Of a DNA stretch of 64,000 bases, positions 10,729 through 21,030 are shown one piece after another. This stretch comes from Magnolia sinica (lineage: Eukaryota > Streptophyta > Magnoliopsida > Magnoliales > Magnoliaceae), in the NCBI RefSeq assembly GCF_029962835.1, contig NC_080583.1:3457001-3521000 (forward strand). The letters run 5' to 3'. Within the stretch, counting starts at the first letter, position 1; every line of letters begins with the position of its first letter. Position numbers and translations under genes: made by a program. The notes beneath the pieces are model-generated. The model worked only from the letters and a program-made list of their open reading frames with translations. It was not told the origin of the DNA and did not search any database.

Positions 10729-11212
10729 GTGGGAGGGAACCTATACATTAAGGGAGGGAACTTGACATTGAACGAGGCAAACATGAAATTGAACGGGGCA
10801 AACATGAAATTCAGCGAGGGAAACATTAAATTCAGCGGGGAAAACATGAAATTGATCAGGGCAAACTTGATTTTCAGCGGGGGAAACATGAAATTCAACA
10901 GGGGAAACATGAAATTCAGTAGGAAAAATTACAAATTGAGCGGGGGAAACATGATATTCTGCGGAGGAAACAGAAAATTCAGCGGGAAAAACTGAAAAAT
11001 GAGCGGGGCAAACATGAAATTCAATGGGAAAAACTATGAATTCAGCGGGGCAAAGTAAAAATCAACGGGGCAAACTAGAAAATCAGCGGGGCAAACATGA
11101 AATTAAGTGGGACAAATTAGAAAATCAGCGGGGCAAACATAAAATTGAGCGAGGAAAACATGAAGTCAGGGGGGCAAACTATAAAATCAGCGGGGCAAAC
11201 TAGAAAATCATT
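10729..11212. repeat. 21-bp minisatellite, block 5
   Basis: About 23 units, rich in GGGGGAAACATGAAATTCAGC at the left and GGGGCAAACTAGAAAATCAGC at the right. The last unit runs directly into AAATCATTATGCCCACTGTTT, a MITE-internal sequence also found at 10425, so the array ends at a recombination junction. The 110-residue frame at 10663-10995 is a product of the period. Confidence 0.92.
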
Positions 11213-11324
11213 ATGCCCACTGTTTCCTGTGGTATGATCCACTTGATATTTTGATATGCTTCAATTTAGGGCTCAACCCCTTAAATTAGATGGAAAAACG
11301 GATGGATGGCGTGGATATACTATA

Positions 11325-11863
11325 GGAAACGGATTGGCAACTCCCCCTGCCACCAGCCAATGGCTGATGTTCGGTGCTCTGTGGGCCCCATCATGATGTA
11401 TGTGTTTCATCCATGCCGTCCATCTATTTTTGTAGATCATTTTATGATATTATAAAAAAAATGAGGTATATCCTGATCTCAATTAGACCACATTACAGGA
11501 AATAGCGTTTAATGAACATCGACCATTAAAAACTTTTTGGGGGCCATAAAAGTATTGGATCAAGATGATCTTTGTTTTTAGCCTTCATCTGGGTCTTTAT
11601 GACCTAATAAACAGATTGGATTTCAGATCAACAGTACAGTGGGCCTCAGGAGGATTTAAATGATGGATATCCAATCACTATTGTTTTCCTGTAGTGTGGA
11701 ACATCTAAGATTTAAATCCCTCTTATTTTTAGGATAAAGCCCTAAAATGATCTTTAAAAATGGATGAACGGAATGGATGAAACACATACATTATGGTGGG
11801 GCCCACAGAGCACCAACCACCAGCCATGGGGCTGGTGTCAGGGGGAGTAGCCAATCCATTTCC
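11325..11863. mobile_element. 539-bp Mutator-type MITE nested in another MITE
   Basis: Ends are GGAAACGGATTGGC and, as complement, GGAAATGGATTGGC. The terminal inverted repeats extend over 100 bp on each side through GGTGCTCTGTGGGCCCC and ATGTATGTGTTTCATCCAT. It is flanked by TATACTATA (11316-11324) and TATACTACA (11864-11872), a 9-bp duplication with one mismatch. A 9-bp duplication and long inverted repeats point to a non-autonomous Mutator-like element. The host MITE resumes at TACTACATACATTCAATGTGGGCCC. Confidence 0.8.
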
Positions 11864-11900
11864 TATACTACATACATTCAATGTGGGCCCAACTGAGTTT

Positions 11901-12640
11901 AAAATATACCTGTGGTGCGTGCTTTCTTCACTGAACCGATCATTTTTAGAAGAAGATAAAATGCTGATAAGGGGGGCCCACAAAATGGGTTTTTTTGGTC
12001 TTTCTCCTGGAAACGGAGTGAGGAAAGGGGGTGAAAGCAACGGTAGTGAAAGCAGCAGTGGAAAGGGAGAGGAAAAGCCACAACAGTGAAAAGGAGGGGT
12101 ATTTTTATCCTGAAATTCGGTCTCCGCACGTGCAGGTCTAAGTTCGCAAAGTAAGTTTGTATTGTTTCATAAAAACCACTGGATAAAAGGTGGGGTCCAT
12201 AGTCACAAATTTCTCAATCATTTAAGGACAAAATGAGATATATCTAAATCTTAGGTGGACCACACCACTGAAAAACAGTAGTGATTGAATGTCCACCATT
12301 AAAAACCTCCTAAAGCTCACTATAATGTTTTTTTTGAAATGTAACCTATTAATTAGGTTACACAGACCTCGATGGAAGGAAAAAAAAAAAAAACCAATAT
12401 CATCTTAATCCAAAACTTTTGTGGCTCTCAAAAAAGTTTTTAATAGTGGACGTTCAACTAATATTGTTTATTGTGATGTTGTTAACTTGAGATTTGGATC
12501 TACTTTATTTTTGCACTCATACCATAATATATTATGGAAAATGGATAAATGGCGTGGATGAAACAAATACATCCTGGAGGGGCCCACTGAGCCCCAACCA
12601 CTGCACATAGATTGAGTACTACTCCCACCGGTACTAGCTA
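11901..12640. mobile_element. Diverged GTGGGCCCACC-family repeat and unassigned flank
   Basis: 11901-12185 has no recognisable gene or repeat. From about 12186 to 12630 the MITE family words recur in order (GGTGGGGTCCATAG, TAGGTGGACCACACCACTG, TCCAAAACTTTTGTGG, GGATAAATGGCGTGGATGAAACAAATACATCC), closing with GGGGCCCACTGAGCCCCAACCAC. Terminal repeats are degraded. Confidence 0.5.
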
Positions 12641-13149
12641 GAGACGGACGGCCATGTCAAAAAGCTCCATGGAGCCTGCCATAATCTGTATGTTTTATCC
12701 ATGTCGTCCATCTATTTTAACAAATTATTTTAGGCATGGAATTAAAACAGAAAATAAATAATAAAAAGAAAATGAAAAACAAGCACATTGAAGGCTTAAG
12801 TGAACCACACCACATAAAACAACTGGAATTTAAAGCCTATCATTGAAAACTTCCTGCGGTCTACAAAAGCATATTGGATCAAGCTAATATTTATATTTTC
12901 CATTCATACATGTCAATGGGAACTTTTCAATGGTAATAGTTCAATCAAATAATTTGTAAAAATATATGGACAGTCGTCTCTAAGTCTTAGAGGGGTAGTA
13001 ACCAATGCGCGCACTGACCAGTGTCCTTTGGCTAGCGTCAATGCCACTGGCCAATCCACGTCCTAAAAAACTCTCCCGGACTCAGAAGTTCCTGTGCTTG
13101 GAAGCTAGGTGGAGCCCACCATTATGTTTTATTTTACTAGCTTATTTTA
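12641..13149. mobile_element. GTGGGCCCACC-family repeats; the right copy is split by the solo LTR
   Basis: One copy spans about 12650-13075 (ATGTTTTATCCATGTCGTCC, AAGTGAACCACACCACA, TTGGATCAAGCTAATATT). A second starts near 13075 (CTAGGTGGAGCCCACCATTATG) and is interrupted at 13150. It resumes at 13849 as TTTTACAATTCAAGTAAGCCACAC and runs on to about 13960. Confidence 0.5.
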
Positions 13150-13848
13150 TGACGCTGGGATGAATGTGATGAGGATAACTACTTCGAATCCACATAGCTT
13201 CTCTGGACTCCTCACAGAGACTTCTCGAATCCACGAGGAAAGAAAGCAGAAAATAGAAATAAATTCTAATAAATTCGAAATTGATTAATTGATGAATAAA
13301 AATGAGTTCACAACCCTTTAAATAGGGTTACTAAGCAATGGGAAAGAAATCAGAATCAAACTACAACTCAAACTCCTAGAATCCGTGACTTATTATAAAT
13401 AGTAAACTTACTATTTATACACGGTCGTGATGTCTACTAGTGCGCAAGGTTTTCGGCCAAAAATAGTGTCCTAGTTGGCTTCACCAAACCGTTCTCCTAA
13501 TTATTCTAAGCTCTTTTCACGTTGGGCGCAACTCCTAAAGCCCGACGGATGAAGAGTTATAATCAAACTAAAACTTACTATTTATAGTAAAAACAAAATT
13601 AAAACAAGGAAATGGCTGTCGATCCAGGGATTTTTCGCAATTCCGGGCTGCGCAACCTGGCGTAGTGGGGTTGGTTGGCTAAAGTAGCTCATTCTACCTC
13701 AAGATTATATATTTTACATCAGATAACTCATTTCGGATTGCGAGATACGCCTGATCTAAGGTCCGACGGTCTGGATCACTTCTGTCGTCGACCGGGCCTT
13801 TTCTAATCCATCTTGTCCATGAAACTGTCCGCGACCCGCTCTACATCA
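13150..13848 (-). mobile_element. Solo LTR (699 bp) of the Ty3/gypsy family at 37706-43649
   Basis: Read on the minus strand, this is a full-length homologue of the 703-bp LTRs at 37706 and 42947. It starts TGATGTAGAGCGGGTCG and ends CATCCCAGCGTCA. The perfect 5-bp target duplication TTTTA flanks it at 13145-13149 and 13849-13853, and no internal sequence is left. This is the classic product of recombination between the two LTRs of one insertion. The TATA-containing palindrome is present but more diverged than in the intact element, suggesting an older insertion. Confidence 0.93.
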
Positions 13849-13963
13849 TTTTACAATTCAAGTAAGCCACACGATAAGAAATGGTGTAGGATAAATTGCC
13901 ACCGTTGAAACATTCTAATGGCAACAAAAGCTTTTGATATTTTCCATTCATCCCAGTGGAGGG

Positions 13964-14695
13964 CCTGTTTGGGTGCGTTGATTTGGAACCGCCGGAGTCA
14001 CAAACCCACTGGATTTGGAATCCTCCTACCCTCCGAGCGTGAATCAACTTTAATCGAAAAGTACCTATCCATGATATATTTACAAGGGTTTGAATTTAAT
14101 TACTAAATCAAATTTAATCTCTAATTAGTGAGAAATGTAATTTTTGACACAATGGTTGTGATAAGCCCGCTTAAATATATGTTTTGCTTGAAAATGATGA
14201 AATTCCAAATCCTAGATGGGCCACAAGCACAAGATCATGTTTGAGTGACTAACCAATGATTTTTAATTGTTGATTTACATGGGCAATGTTTGAATGGTGC
14301 CGGACAATGTTTGGACAGTGTTGATCACCAAGTGCCCAATAGAATGAGAGTGTATAGTGCCACACTTGTTATACGTGCAACTATTGAAATGATTTTAGGT
14401 GTAATCTAACTCTGACCGTGGATTACAATCCCCATAACATAAAAGGAGGGATTGTAAACCCTTAGATTTGAAACCAAAGTTACTTTGTGCTGCCAAACAA
14501 CCTTCGTCTTATGTTATCGTGGTGACTTTCATCGTTTTTTACGCAGTTGGACACATTCTTCTTTTAGCCAGCCAATAATAGAACAACTATAAGCGCCTTT
14601 TACAGAGCTCCCTCGCGATTCGATGGAATCACATCACGGGGGGTTTTGAAACCTCCTCAAATCCCCTCCAATACACTGTGCCAAAAGACCCCTTA
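13964..14695. mobile_element. MITE-like repeat with GGGCCTGTTTGG terminus
   Basis: It begins GGGCCTGTTTGGGTGCGTTGATTTGG and ends GTGCCAAAAGACCCCTTAT, an imperfect inverted repeat typical of hAT or PIF/Harbinger MITEs. The interior is unassigned. The target duplication could not be settled by eye. Confidence 0.45.
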
Positions 14696-15510
14696 TAAAA
14701 CGGTTTGGATGGCATATAAACGTGAATTTGTACATTAGGCAGGCTTCAACGGTAGTCATTTCTTTCCCCAGTCTTTCCTCCCGTATGGCCTCCGGTAGTT
14801 TTGGATCCAAAACTGATTTTTGGCATTATGTAATAAAATGATATGGAAAAACGGATGGACAGGGTGGATTTCTCACTAACATCAAGGTGGACCCCACCTG
14901 GTTTCCCATTGCAGGAACATCCCGCCAAACCCGCTTCGACAGGAAATCCGCGTCCGTGCACACGGTATTGGCCCTCAGAGATATCAAGGGAGTAAATTAG
15001 GTGCGGCACCGGCCTCACCCAAGACGGTGCGGCCCTTACCGTTGGGCTCACCTTGATGATGTATTCTATATCCATTCCGTCCATCCGTTTTTTTTCAGAT
15101 CATTTTAGGGCATGAGCAGAAAAATGAAGCAGATCTAATTCTCGAGTGGACCATTTCGTTGAAAATAGTTGTGATGTTCATTAACGGGCCAAGTAAGGTT
15201 TGGATAAGCTGATATTTGTTTTCTTCTTCCCTTCGTACAGGTTAATTTGATCTTATCAACAGTTTGGGTGGAAAATAAACATTACGGTGGGTCGTAGGAA
15301 GTCTTTAATGGTAGGGAAATCAATGTACACTGTTTATATTGGCATGGTCTACCTGAACTTGGATCTGCTTAATTTTTGGGTTCATGGTCTAAAATAATCT
15401 GAAAAAATGTATGGACGGCATGGATTACAATAAATATATCAAGATAGGTCCCACGGAAAGAAACGCACCGTCTTGGCTAAGGCAGGGGGACACGTAATCC
15501 GCTCCCAGAT
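14696..15510. mobile_element. Two adjoining GTGGGCCCACC-family MITEs
   Basis: A right-half copy occupies about 14696-14985. A near-complete one at about 14990-15510 has matching ends around AGACGGTGCGGCCC (left) and CGCACCGTCTTGGC (right, complementary orientation). Internal words such as GATCATTTTAGGGCATGAGC and GGTCTACCTGAACTTGGATCTGC match the family. Confidence 0.55.
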
Positions 15511-16145
15511 TTCAAATCACAGTGAGGATTGGTTTACTATAGAGTCCCTAAATTCAGTGCGCGTGTGGATCTATAACCAATCCTTCGCAGATATAAATGC
15601 CAATATCGAACTCAAGTACGAGATCTGAGCGTTCCATATTATTAAAAATATTCTTAGATCATGTATCTAAAAATTCAGATCGGTTTTAATGCATAGAATG
15701 CTACAATTTACCAAGTAAAACCAACGGGTAAAACTGATTTTCGAGCCGTTCATTTGTTTAGCTTTCTGTGGCCAACCTAAGGTTTTCAAATGGCCTTTTT
15801 CTGAGTCCAATATATATAAACAGTCTATAGCACCTGATAGAAAAACCTGATCAAATATTAGTGTTCGTACTAGCACGTGCTACAGATGCGTGTGGAACTA
15901 GCAAAACTTTGGTTTTATAATTGAACGAGGATTGCGAGAATACAATCCCCATGTATTGCAATAGGGTACGTCGTGACTTTATCCGTTGGATCATGGTCCT
16001 TTTAGATGATCCAAACTGTTCATAGGATGGGCATAACAATATTTCATCCTCCTAAATATTCCAAAATCATATAAACCGTACACTTCAAAGAAAAGGTTAA
16101 ATAATCCAATAAGAGAGTTTTTTTTTTTTTTTATCAACCCCATCC
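15511..16145. other. Unassigned sequence
   Basis: I see nothing recognisable here beyond T-rich runs near 16120. The short frames (about 60-70 residues) have no plant-gene features. Confidence 0.5.
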
Positions 16146-16160
16146 AAGGTGAGTCCACTT

Positions 16161-16308
16161 TTTTTTTTTTTGTTAGCTTGTTAGTAAACCCATGGTCAGA
16201 TCACACTTCACTGTTAGCCACCCCCATGAGGGAATCGATGCCAAGACCTCGGTGTCGAAACGAGGTATCTTTCACTTAGTCTACCACTTGAGTTGTAGAA
16301 ATGGGTGT
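16161..16308 (-). mobile_element. tRNA-derived SINE with perfect 15-bp TSD
   Basis: On the minus strand it has the family order: ACCCATTTCTACAACTCAAG, an A-box-like segment, CCTCGTTTCGACAC, a B-box-like GGCATCGATTCCC, GGGGGTGGCTAACAG, then AACAAGCTAAC and a poly-A tail (poly-T on plus). The 15-bp target duplication AAGGTGAGTCCACTT is perfect at 16146-16160 and 16309-16323. Long duplications and a poly-A tail are hallmarks of LINE-driven retroposition. Confidence 0.9.
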
Positions 16309-16323
16309 AAGGTGAGTCCACTT

Positions 16324-16794
16324 GAGCTCTGGATGAGGGTGTAAATTTAGCCAACCTTATATTTGTATAGGCTCGATTTTAGAGACATCATATCATCCTT
16401 GAGGGCTCATTTGATTTTTGAGTTTAATGGCTTATTAAATTCAGTTAGCCTATAACTATCTAGATTACTTTTCATGGACAGTTAAATTACTTGTGAAAAA
16501 CAGTTCGTTAAGAAAAAACGCAGGAAATACGACAGGCCAAAACTGTCAACTTTACACAAATTCGACGGACTTCGTTGTCAAAAATGGGGGATGAATTTTT
16601 AAAAGTCATACCAAATTCGACGACCTTAAATCATGGAATTTTTTGTCTTTGGCATAAAGAAAGCCGTAGGATATGATAGGAAAGAGATTCAACAGTGCAA
16701 AAACCTTCGACTACCTGCCTCAATCTGTCTCATTTGAGTAGCTATAAGAAACTATTCAAAAACCGGGCTGAGAGCTACCCTAACAACCCTAAGG
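16324..16794. other. Unassigned sequence
   Basis: No gene or recognisable repeat is visible. Short words such as AAATTCGACGGACTTCG and AAATTCGACGACC suggest a decayed repeat. Confidence 0.45.
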
Positions 16795-18495
16795 GCCTGT
16801 TTGGCCGGCTGGATTAGATGGGCTTAGGTGGGATGGAATTGCATCTGGTCCTGTGCCAATTCCACTCCATGTTTGGGAAGAGTGGAAAAGCTTGGAAGTG
16901 GGTTAGGTGGAATCCTATCGGGTCCCGTGCTAATACCACTCAATGTTAGCAAGTTGTGTAGGTCCCACCATGATGTGTGGGCTATATCCACACCATCCAC
17001 CCATTTTTAGAGATCATTTTAGGCATGGGCCAAAAAATTAGGTAGATCTAAAGCTCAAGTGGACCCCAACATAGAAAGCAATGGGGATTGAATACTTACC
17101 GTTGAAAACTTCTTTGGGGCCACATAAGTTTTGGATCTGCCTCATTTTTAGGCCCATGCATAAAATGAGGTTACAAAACAAATGAACGGTTTAGATATAA
17201 CACGTGTGTTATTGTCAATAGTTTCAAATGATGGTGGGTATATCCTTTCAATGTACCACCATATTACAAACAAAAAAGGGAATTAAGCTCATCCCATGGT
17301 AATAGGGAACAGTCCCTGCCATGGGTAATAATGATGTTTTTTGAATCCCATCCCACTCAATACCGTGGGATCGGTCCGGCCAAACAGGGCTTAAGGGTCT
17401 GTTTAGGCAGCGGGATTAGAAGGGATTGCTCCCTGTTGCCATGGGATAACATTAATGCCCTTCTTTGTTGATAATAGGGTGATACATTGAATGGATATAC
17501 CACCATCATTTGAAATCACTGAGAATAACACACATGTTATATCTAAACTGTTCATTTGTTTTGTAACCTCATTTTATGGCATGGGCTTAAAAATGAGGTA
17601 GGTCCAAATTTATATGGCCCCAAAGAAGTTTTCAACGGTAAGTATTCAATCCACGTTGCTTTCTATGGTGGGGTCCACTTAAGCATTAGATTTACTTGGT
17701 GTTTTGGCCCATGCTCTAAAATAATCTCAATAAATGGGTGGACAGTATGGATATAGCCCACACATCATGGTGGGACCTACAACAACTTGCTAACATTGAG
17801 TGAAATTAGCACGGGACCTAATGCAATTCTATTTAATGTAATTCCAAGCTTTTCCTTTCTTCCCAAACATGGAGTGGAATTGGCACGGACCAGATTTTGA
17901 GCGATGGGACGATGGGATTAGAAGGGATTGGGTGGGATGGGATTCATCCCGTGCCAATTCCACTCCATGTTTGGTAAGAATGGGAAAGCTTGGAATTACA
18001 TTAAATGGAATTGTATTGGGTCTCGTGCCAATTTCACTTAATGTTTAACAAGTTGTGTAGGTCCCACCATGATGTGTGAGCTATATCCACACCGTCCACC
18101 CATTTATCGAGGTTATTTTAAAGCATGGGCCAAAAAATCGGGTAAATCTAAAGCTCAAGTGGACCCCACCATATAAAGCAACAGGGATTGCATACTTACC
18201 GTTGAAAACTTCTTTGGGGCCACATAAGTTTTAGATCTACCTCATTTTTAGGCCCATACCATAAAATGAGGTTACAGAACAAATGAACGGTTTAAATATA
18301 ACACATATGTGTTATTCCCAATAATTTCAAATGATGGTGGGTATATTCATTCAATGTACCACCGTATTATCAACAAAGCATTGCATTAATTTTATTCCAT
18401 GGTATTAGGGGACAATCCCTGCCATGGGTAATAATTATGTTTTTTGAATCCCATCCCACCTAATCCCTTCTAATCCCACTGCCCAAACAGACCCA
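16795..18495. repeat. Three ~550-bp MITE copies in alternating orientation (+,-,+)
   Basis: Copy 1 (about 16795-17396) and copy 3 (about 17925-18490) read forward: GTGCCAATTCCACTCCATGT, GTTGTGTAGGTCCCACCATG, TTCTTTGGGGCCACATAAG, CCATGGGTAATAAT. Copy 2 (about 17397-17924) is the reverse complement of the same order. Outer ends carry GGGCCTGTTTGGCCGG and CCCAAACAGACCC. Neighbouring copies are long inverted repeats, so the block could form large hairpins. No coding sequence. Confidence 0.8.
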
Positions 18496-19020
18496 AAAAA
18501 GATTACTACCAATTCCTCGTGATTTCCTTCAAATCAACGGTCTGGATCTTTCAACGATGGCCTTGTATATACAAACTGGCCCATGGACACATGATATTCT
18601 ATAAAGACGCTTCCCATGTTATCCGCGAAATGTCATGCATGGCGTGTAAAAAAGTAAACCTTTTTTGCATGCGTGCCTTTGATGACACGTGCAATGGAGT
18701 ATACACGTGTGGATCACATGCTGCAGCTGAGAACATGTGCATGCTAACCAAAAATGTATTTTATTTTTCTTTGAAAAAGATTTATTGTTACTAACAATTT
18801 GCAGTCCCATGGTTTGGTGATCCAGAACGTACATTTGATGGGGTCCACTGCAGATGGCCCAAAATCTTCCTAGAGTGGAAGATACACATGGACGGCTGAG
18901 AATCAAATAAAGAACGGTCTAGGAAACTTGCTGGAAATTAAGGGGTTAAAATATTCTATATTCTGGGAGGGTGTATTTTAGGACAGCCAACTTTCTAGTG
19001 GGGCCGATTATCCAGTCATC
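18496..19020. other. Unassigned sequence with GCATGC/ACACGTG words
   Basis: No gene was recognised. The 90-residue frames on both strands at 18519-18906 share no family features and overlap each other. Confidence 0.5.
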
Positions 19021-19102
19021 AAAGGAGTCACGAGGTTCTGCTCATCAGCAAGTGTACAGTTTGTTGAGTTAGACCGTAGAGTTCCTCTCATATCAACCAT
19101 GG

Positions 19103-19602
19103 GGACGCGGATTGCGTCGTAACCCTGCCCGGACGGCCCACCGTGATGTAAGTGTTTTATCCACACCGTTCATTGCTTTTATCAGATCATTTTAAGATGT
19201 GATTCTAAAAATGAAGCAGTTCCACAGCTCCAGTGGGCCACACCAAAGGAAGCAGCAGTGATAATGACATCCACCGTTGAAACCTTTTTAAGGGCCACCG
19301 TGATGTTTTTTTTACCATAAAACCTATTCATAAGGTCATGTAGACGTGGATGAAATGAAGACACAAATATCAGCTTGATCCGAAACTTCTCCAGCTCTCA
19401 AGAAGTTCTTAATGGTGGACGTTCAATCCCCACTTCGTGGTCCACATAAGAACTGTAACTGCCTCATTTTTTGGCTTATATCTTAAAATGATATGAGAAA
19501 AATGATTAACGGCATGGATAAAACACTTACATCTCGGTGGGCCCCACAGAGCCCTGCCCGGACGGATAACTGTCCCGGCAGGGTAGGACGCAATTCGCTT
19601 CC
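19103..19602. mobile_element. 500-bp Mutator-type MITE with 9-bp TSD and an empty site
   Basis: Ends read GGACGCGGATTGCGTC and, complemented, GGAAGCGAATTGCGTC. The inverted repeats continue through CCTGCCCGG and GTGGGCC..TGTAAGTGTTTTATCC. The 9-bp duplication CAACCATGG is perfect at 19094-19102 and 19603-19611. The duplicated segment at 29798-29806 has a single uninterrupted CAACCATGG in the same context, an empty site. Together these assign the element, and by resemblance the window's GTGGGCCCACC repeat family, to Mutator-like elements. Confidence 0.92.
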
Positions 19603-19689
19603 CAACCATGGTCGCCACGTGTACGGAATCTCCACCGTATCAAACTGTATCTTTGCTGCCCACTAGGTGGACGGCCCAGATCCACCATT

Positions 19690-20170
19690 TATCCTTCCAA
19701 GTAGAAGCCAGCATCCTACAACACTCGTTGTATGCTACAAAAAGGTCCGTGGGGCCCACCGTGACGAGTGTTTCATATCCTCTCCGTCCATCATTTCAGC
19801 CAGCTCTCGTGTTAGGCCTGAGACAAAAAATCAAGCTGATCCAGAACGAAAGTGGGACACACCACAAGGAACAGTGCTGATGGTGATGCCTAACACTGAA
19901 ACCTTCCTGGGGCCCAACGTGATGTTTATATGCCATCCAAACCGTTCATAAGGTGACTCCCGCGAGGATGAAGTGAAGACTATATATCGGTCATCAAGAA
20001 GGTTTCAAATGTAGGCGACCCATCTAAACTTTTCCCTATGGAGTGGCCCACCTGCGAATTTCCTCAGTATTAATTTTTGACCCACTTCCTAGTATGATCT
20101 TTCAGAAATGATAGACGGATTGGATTCGAAATAAACAGTTCAAGGTCAGCCTCGCAGCTTTTTGTTGCAC
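19690..20170. mobile_element. GTGGGCCCACC-family MITE shared by both duplicated segments
   Basis: It starts near GTCCGTGGGGCCCACCGTGA and contains CATATCCTCTCCGTCCATCATTTC, GAAAGTGGGACACACCACA and GTGATGTTTATATGCCATCC. The homologous copy is at about 29945-30365, so this insertion preceded the segmental duplication. Confidence 0.6.
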
Positions 20171-20604
20171 GGCACCAATATTCGCGTTTCTACCATATCA
20201 TTTCCTTGGGAAAATACTGAGAAATTTACGACTGTGAACCCCACATTTTACCATCGTCTTTTCTACACCTTCTAAACTTTACTTTCCCAAACTAACCATT
20301 CTATGCGAGGATGCCAGTACCCCTGAATCTATAGCTACGAATTATAACCGTAGCCATAGGAAATCATGATATTGACTTAGGTAAACGTAATTCAACGAGT
20401 CAAACCAATAGCTAGACATAGTTTTCCTAGTGTTATCTACATGTAAGGGTATTTTCGTCTACAAATAGTATACCTGTACGGAATAATTTACTTTGGGAAA
20501 GTAATGTTTGAGAGTGCTTAGAGAAGACAGTGGGTAAAAGGTGAGGTGTACAGTCGTAAATTTCTCTTCTCAATGGTTGTCATTTTCTTATATTTTGTAC
20601 ACAG

Positions 20605-20844
20605 GCAGTGGCGATGTGATCAATGGACACAATATCACAGATCCTAGACCGTTGATGACAATGAGAGGGACGAAGATATTTGTCAAACCATGCTATAGGG
20701 ACATTTGCTGGGGTGATGCGAGTGCACAAGATAAAATACTCCTCCACACTTGTTGGTGTTGCTTGAAAACCAGACGTTTGCTATAACGTCAAAGGGGACT
20801 GCTGGTCTGCTTGGCCCAAGAATCGACCATCTCATGACCCATGA
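20605..20844 (+). pseudogene. ESF1-like cysteine-rich peptide, exon-2-only pseudogene
   Basis: After a good acceptor (TTTTGTACACAG) the frame begins SGDVING and stays close to exon 2 of the gene at 28374. It keeps the FVKPCY, C-X4-C and CWCC positions. A one-base insertion near 20772-20775, just after the CWCC motif, shifts the frame to a stop at 20784-20786. The last three cysteines are therefore lost. The ancestral stop would be 20842-20844. No first exon is seen upstream, because the duplication breakpoint is inside the intron. A non-functional duplicate is the simplest reading. Confidence 0.85.
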
Positions 20845-20879
20845 CCACATCTTCTATCTGCCATATATATGGTCCTGTG

Positions 20880-21030
20880 TATGTATGCATCCGCACGTGG
20901 CTACAGGTGAGCACGTGTATGTTTGTGTGCGCGTGTACATCCGCATGCACACGAACATGTCCATCCATGTGTGTTACCTCATGCACATGTGCACATGTGT
21001 CGCATACGTGCAGTAACATGTGCGTACTAG
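20880..21030. repeat. Alternating purine-pyrimidine tract
   Basis: This 150-bp stretch in the 3' flank of the pseudogene is dominated by GTGTATG, GTGCGCGTGTAC, GCATGCACAC and CACATGTGCACATGTG words. It contains many self-complementary ACGTGT, CACGTG and ACATGT hexamers. Overlapping open frames on both strands here are side effects of this composition. Confidence 0.6.

Noticed and set aside
6518..11000. Open frames of 60-110 residues on both strands in the 21-bp repeats
   Set aside because: The 21-bp period equals seven codons, so stop-free frames arise automatically; there are no start context, introns or domains.
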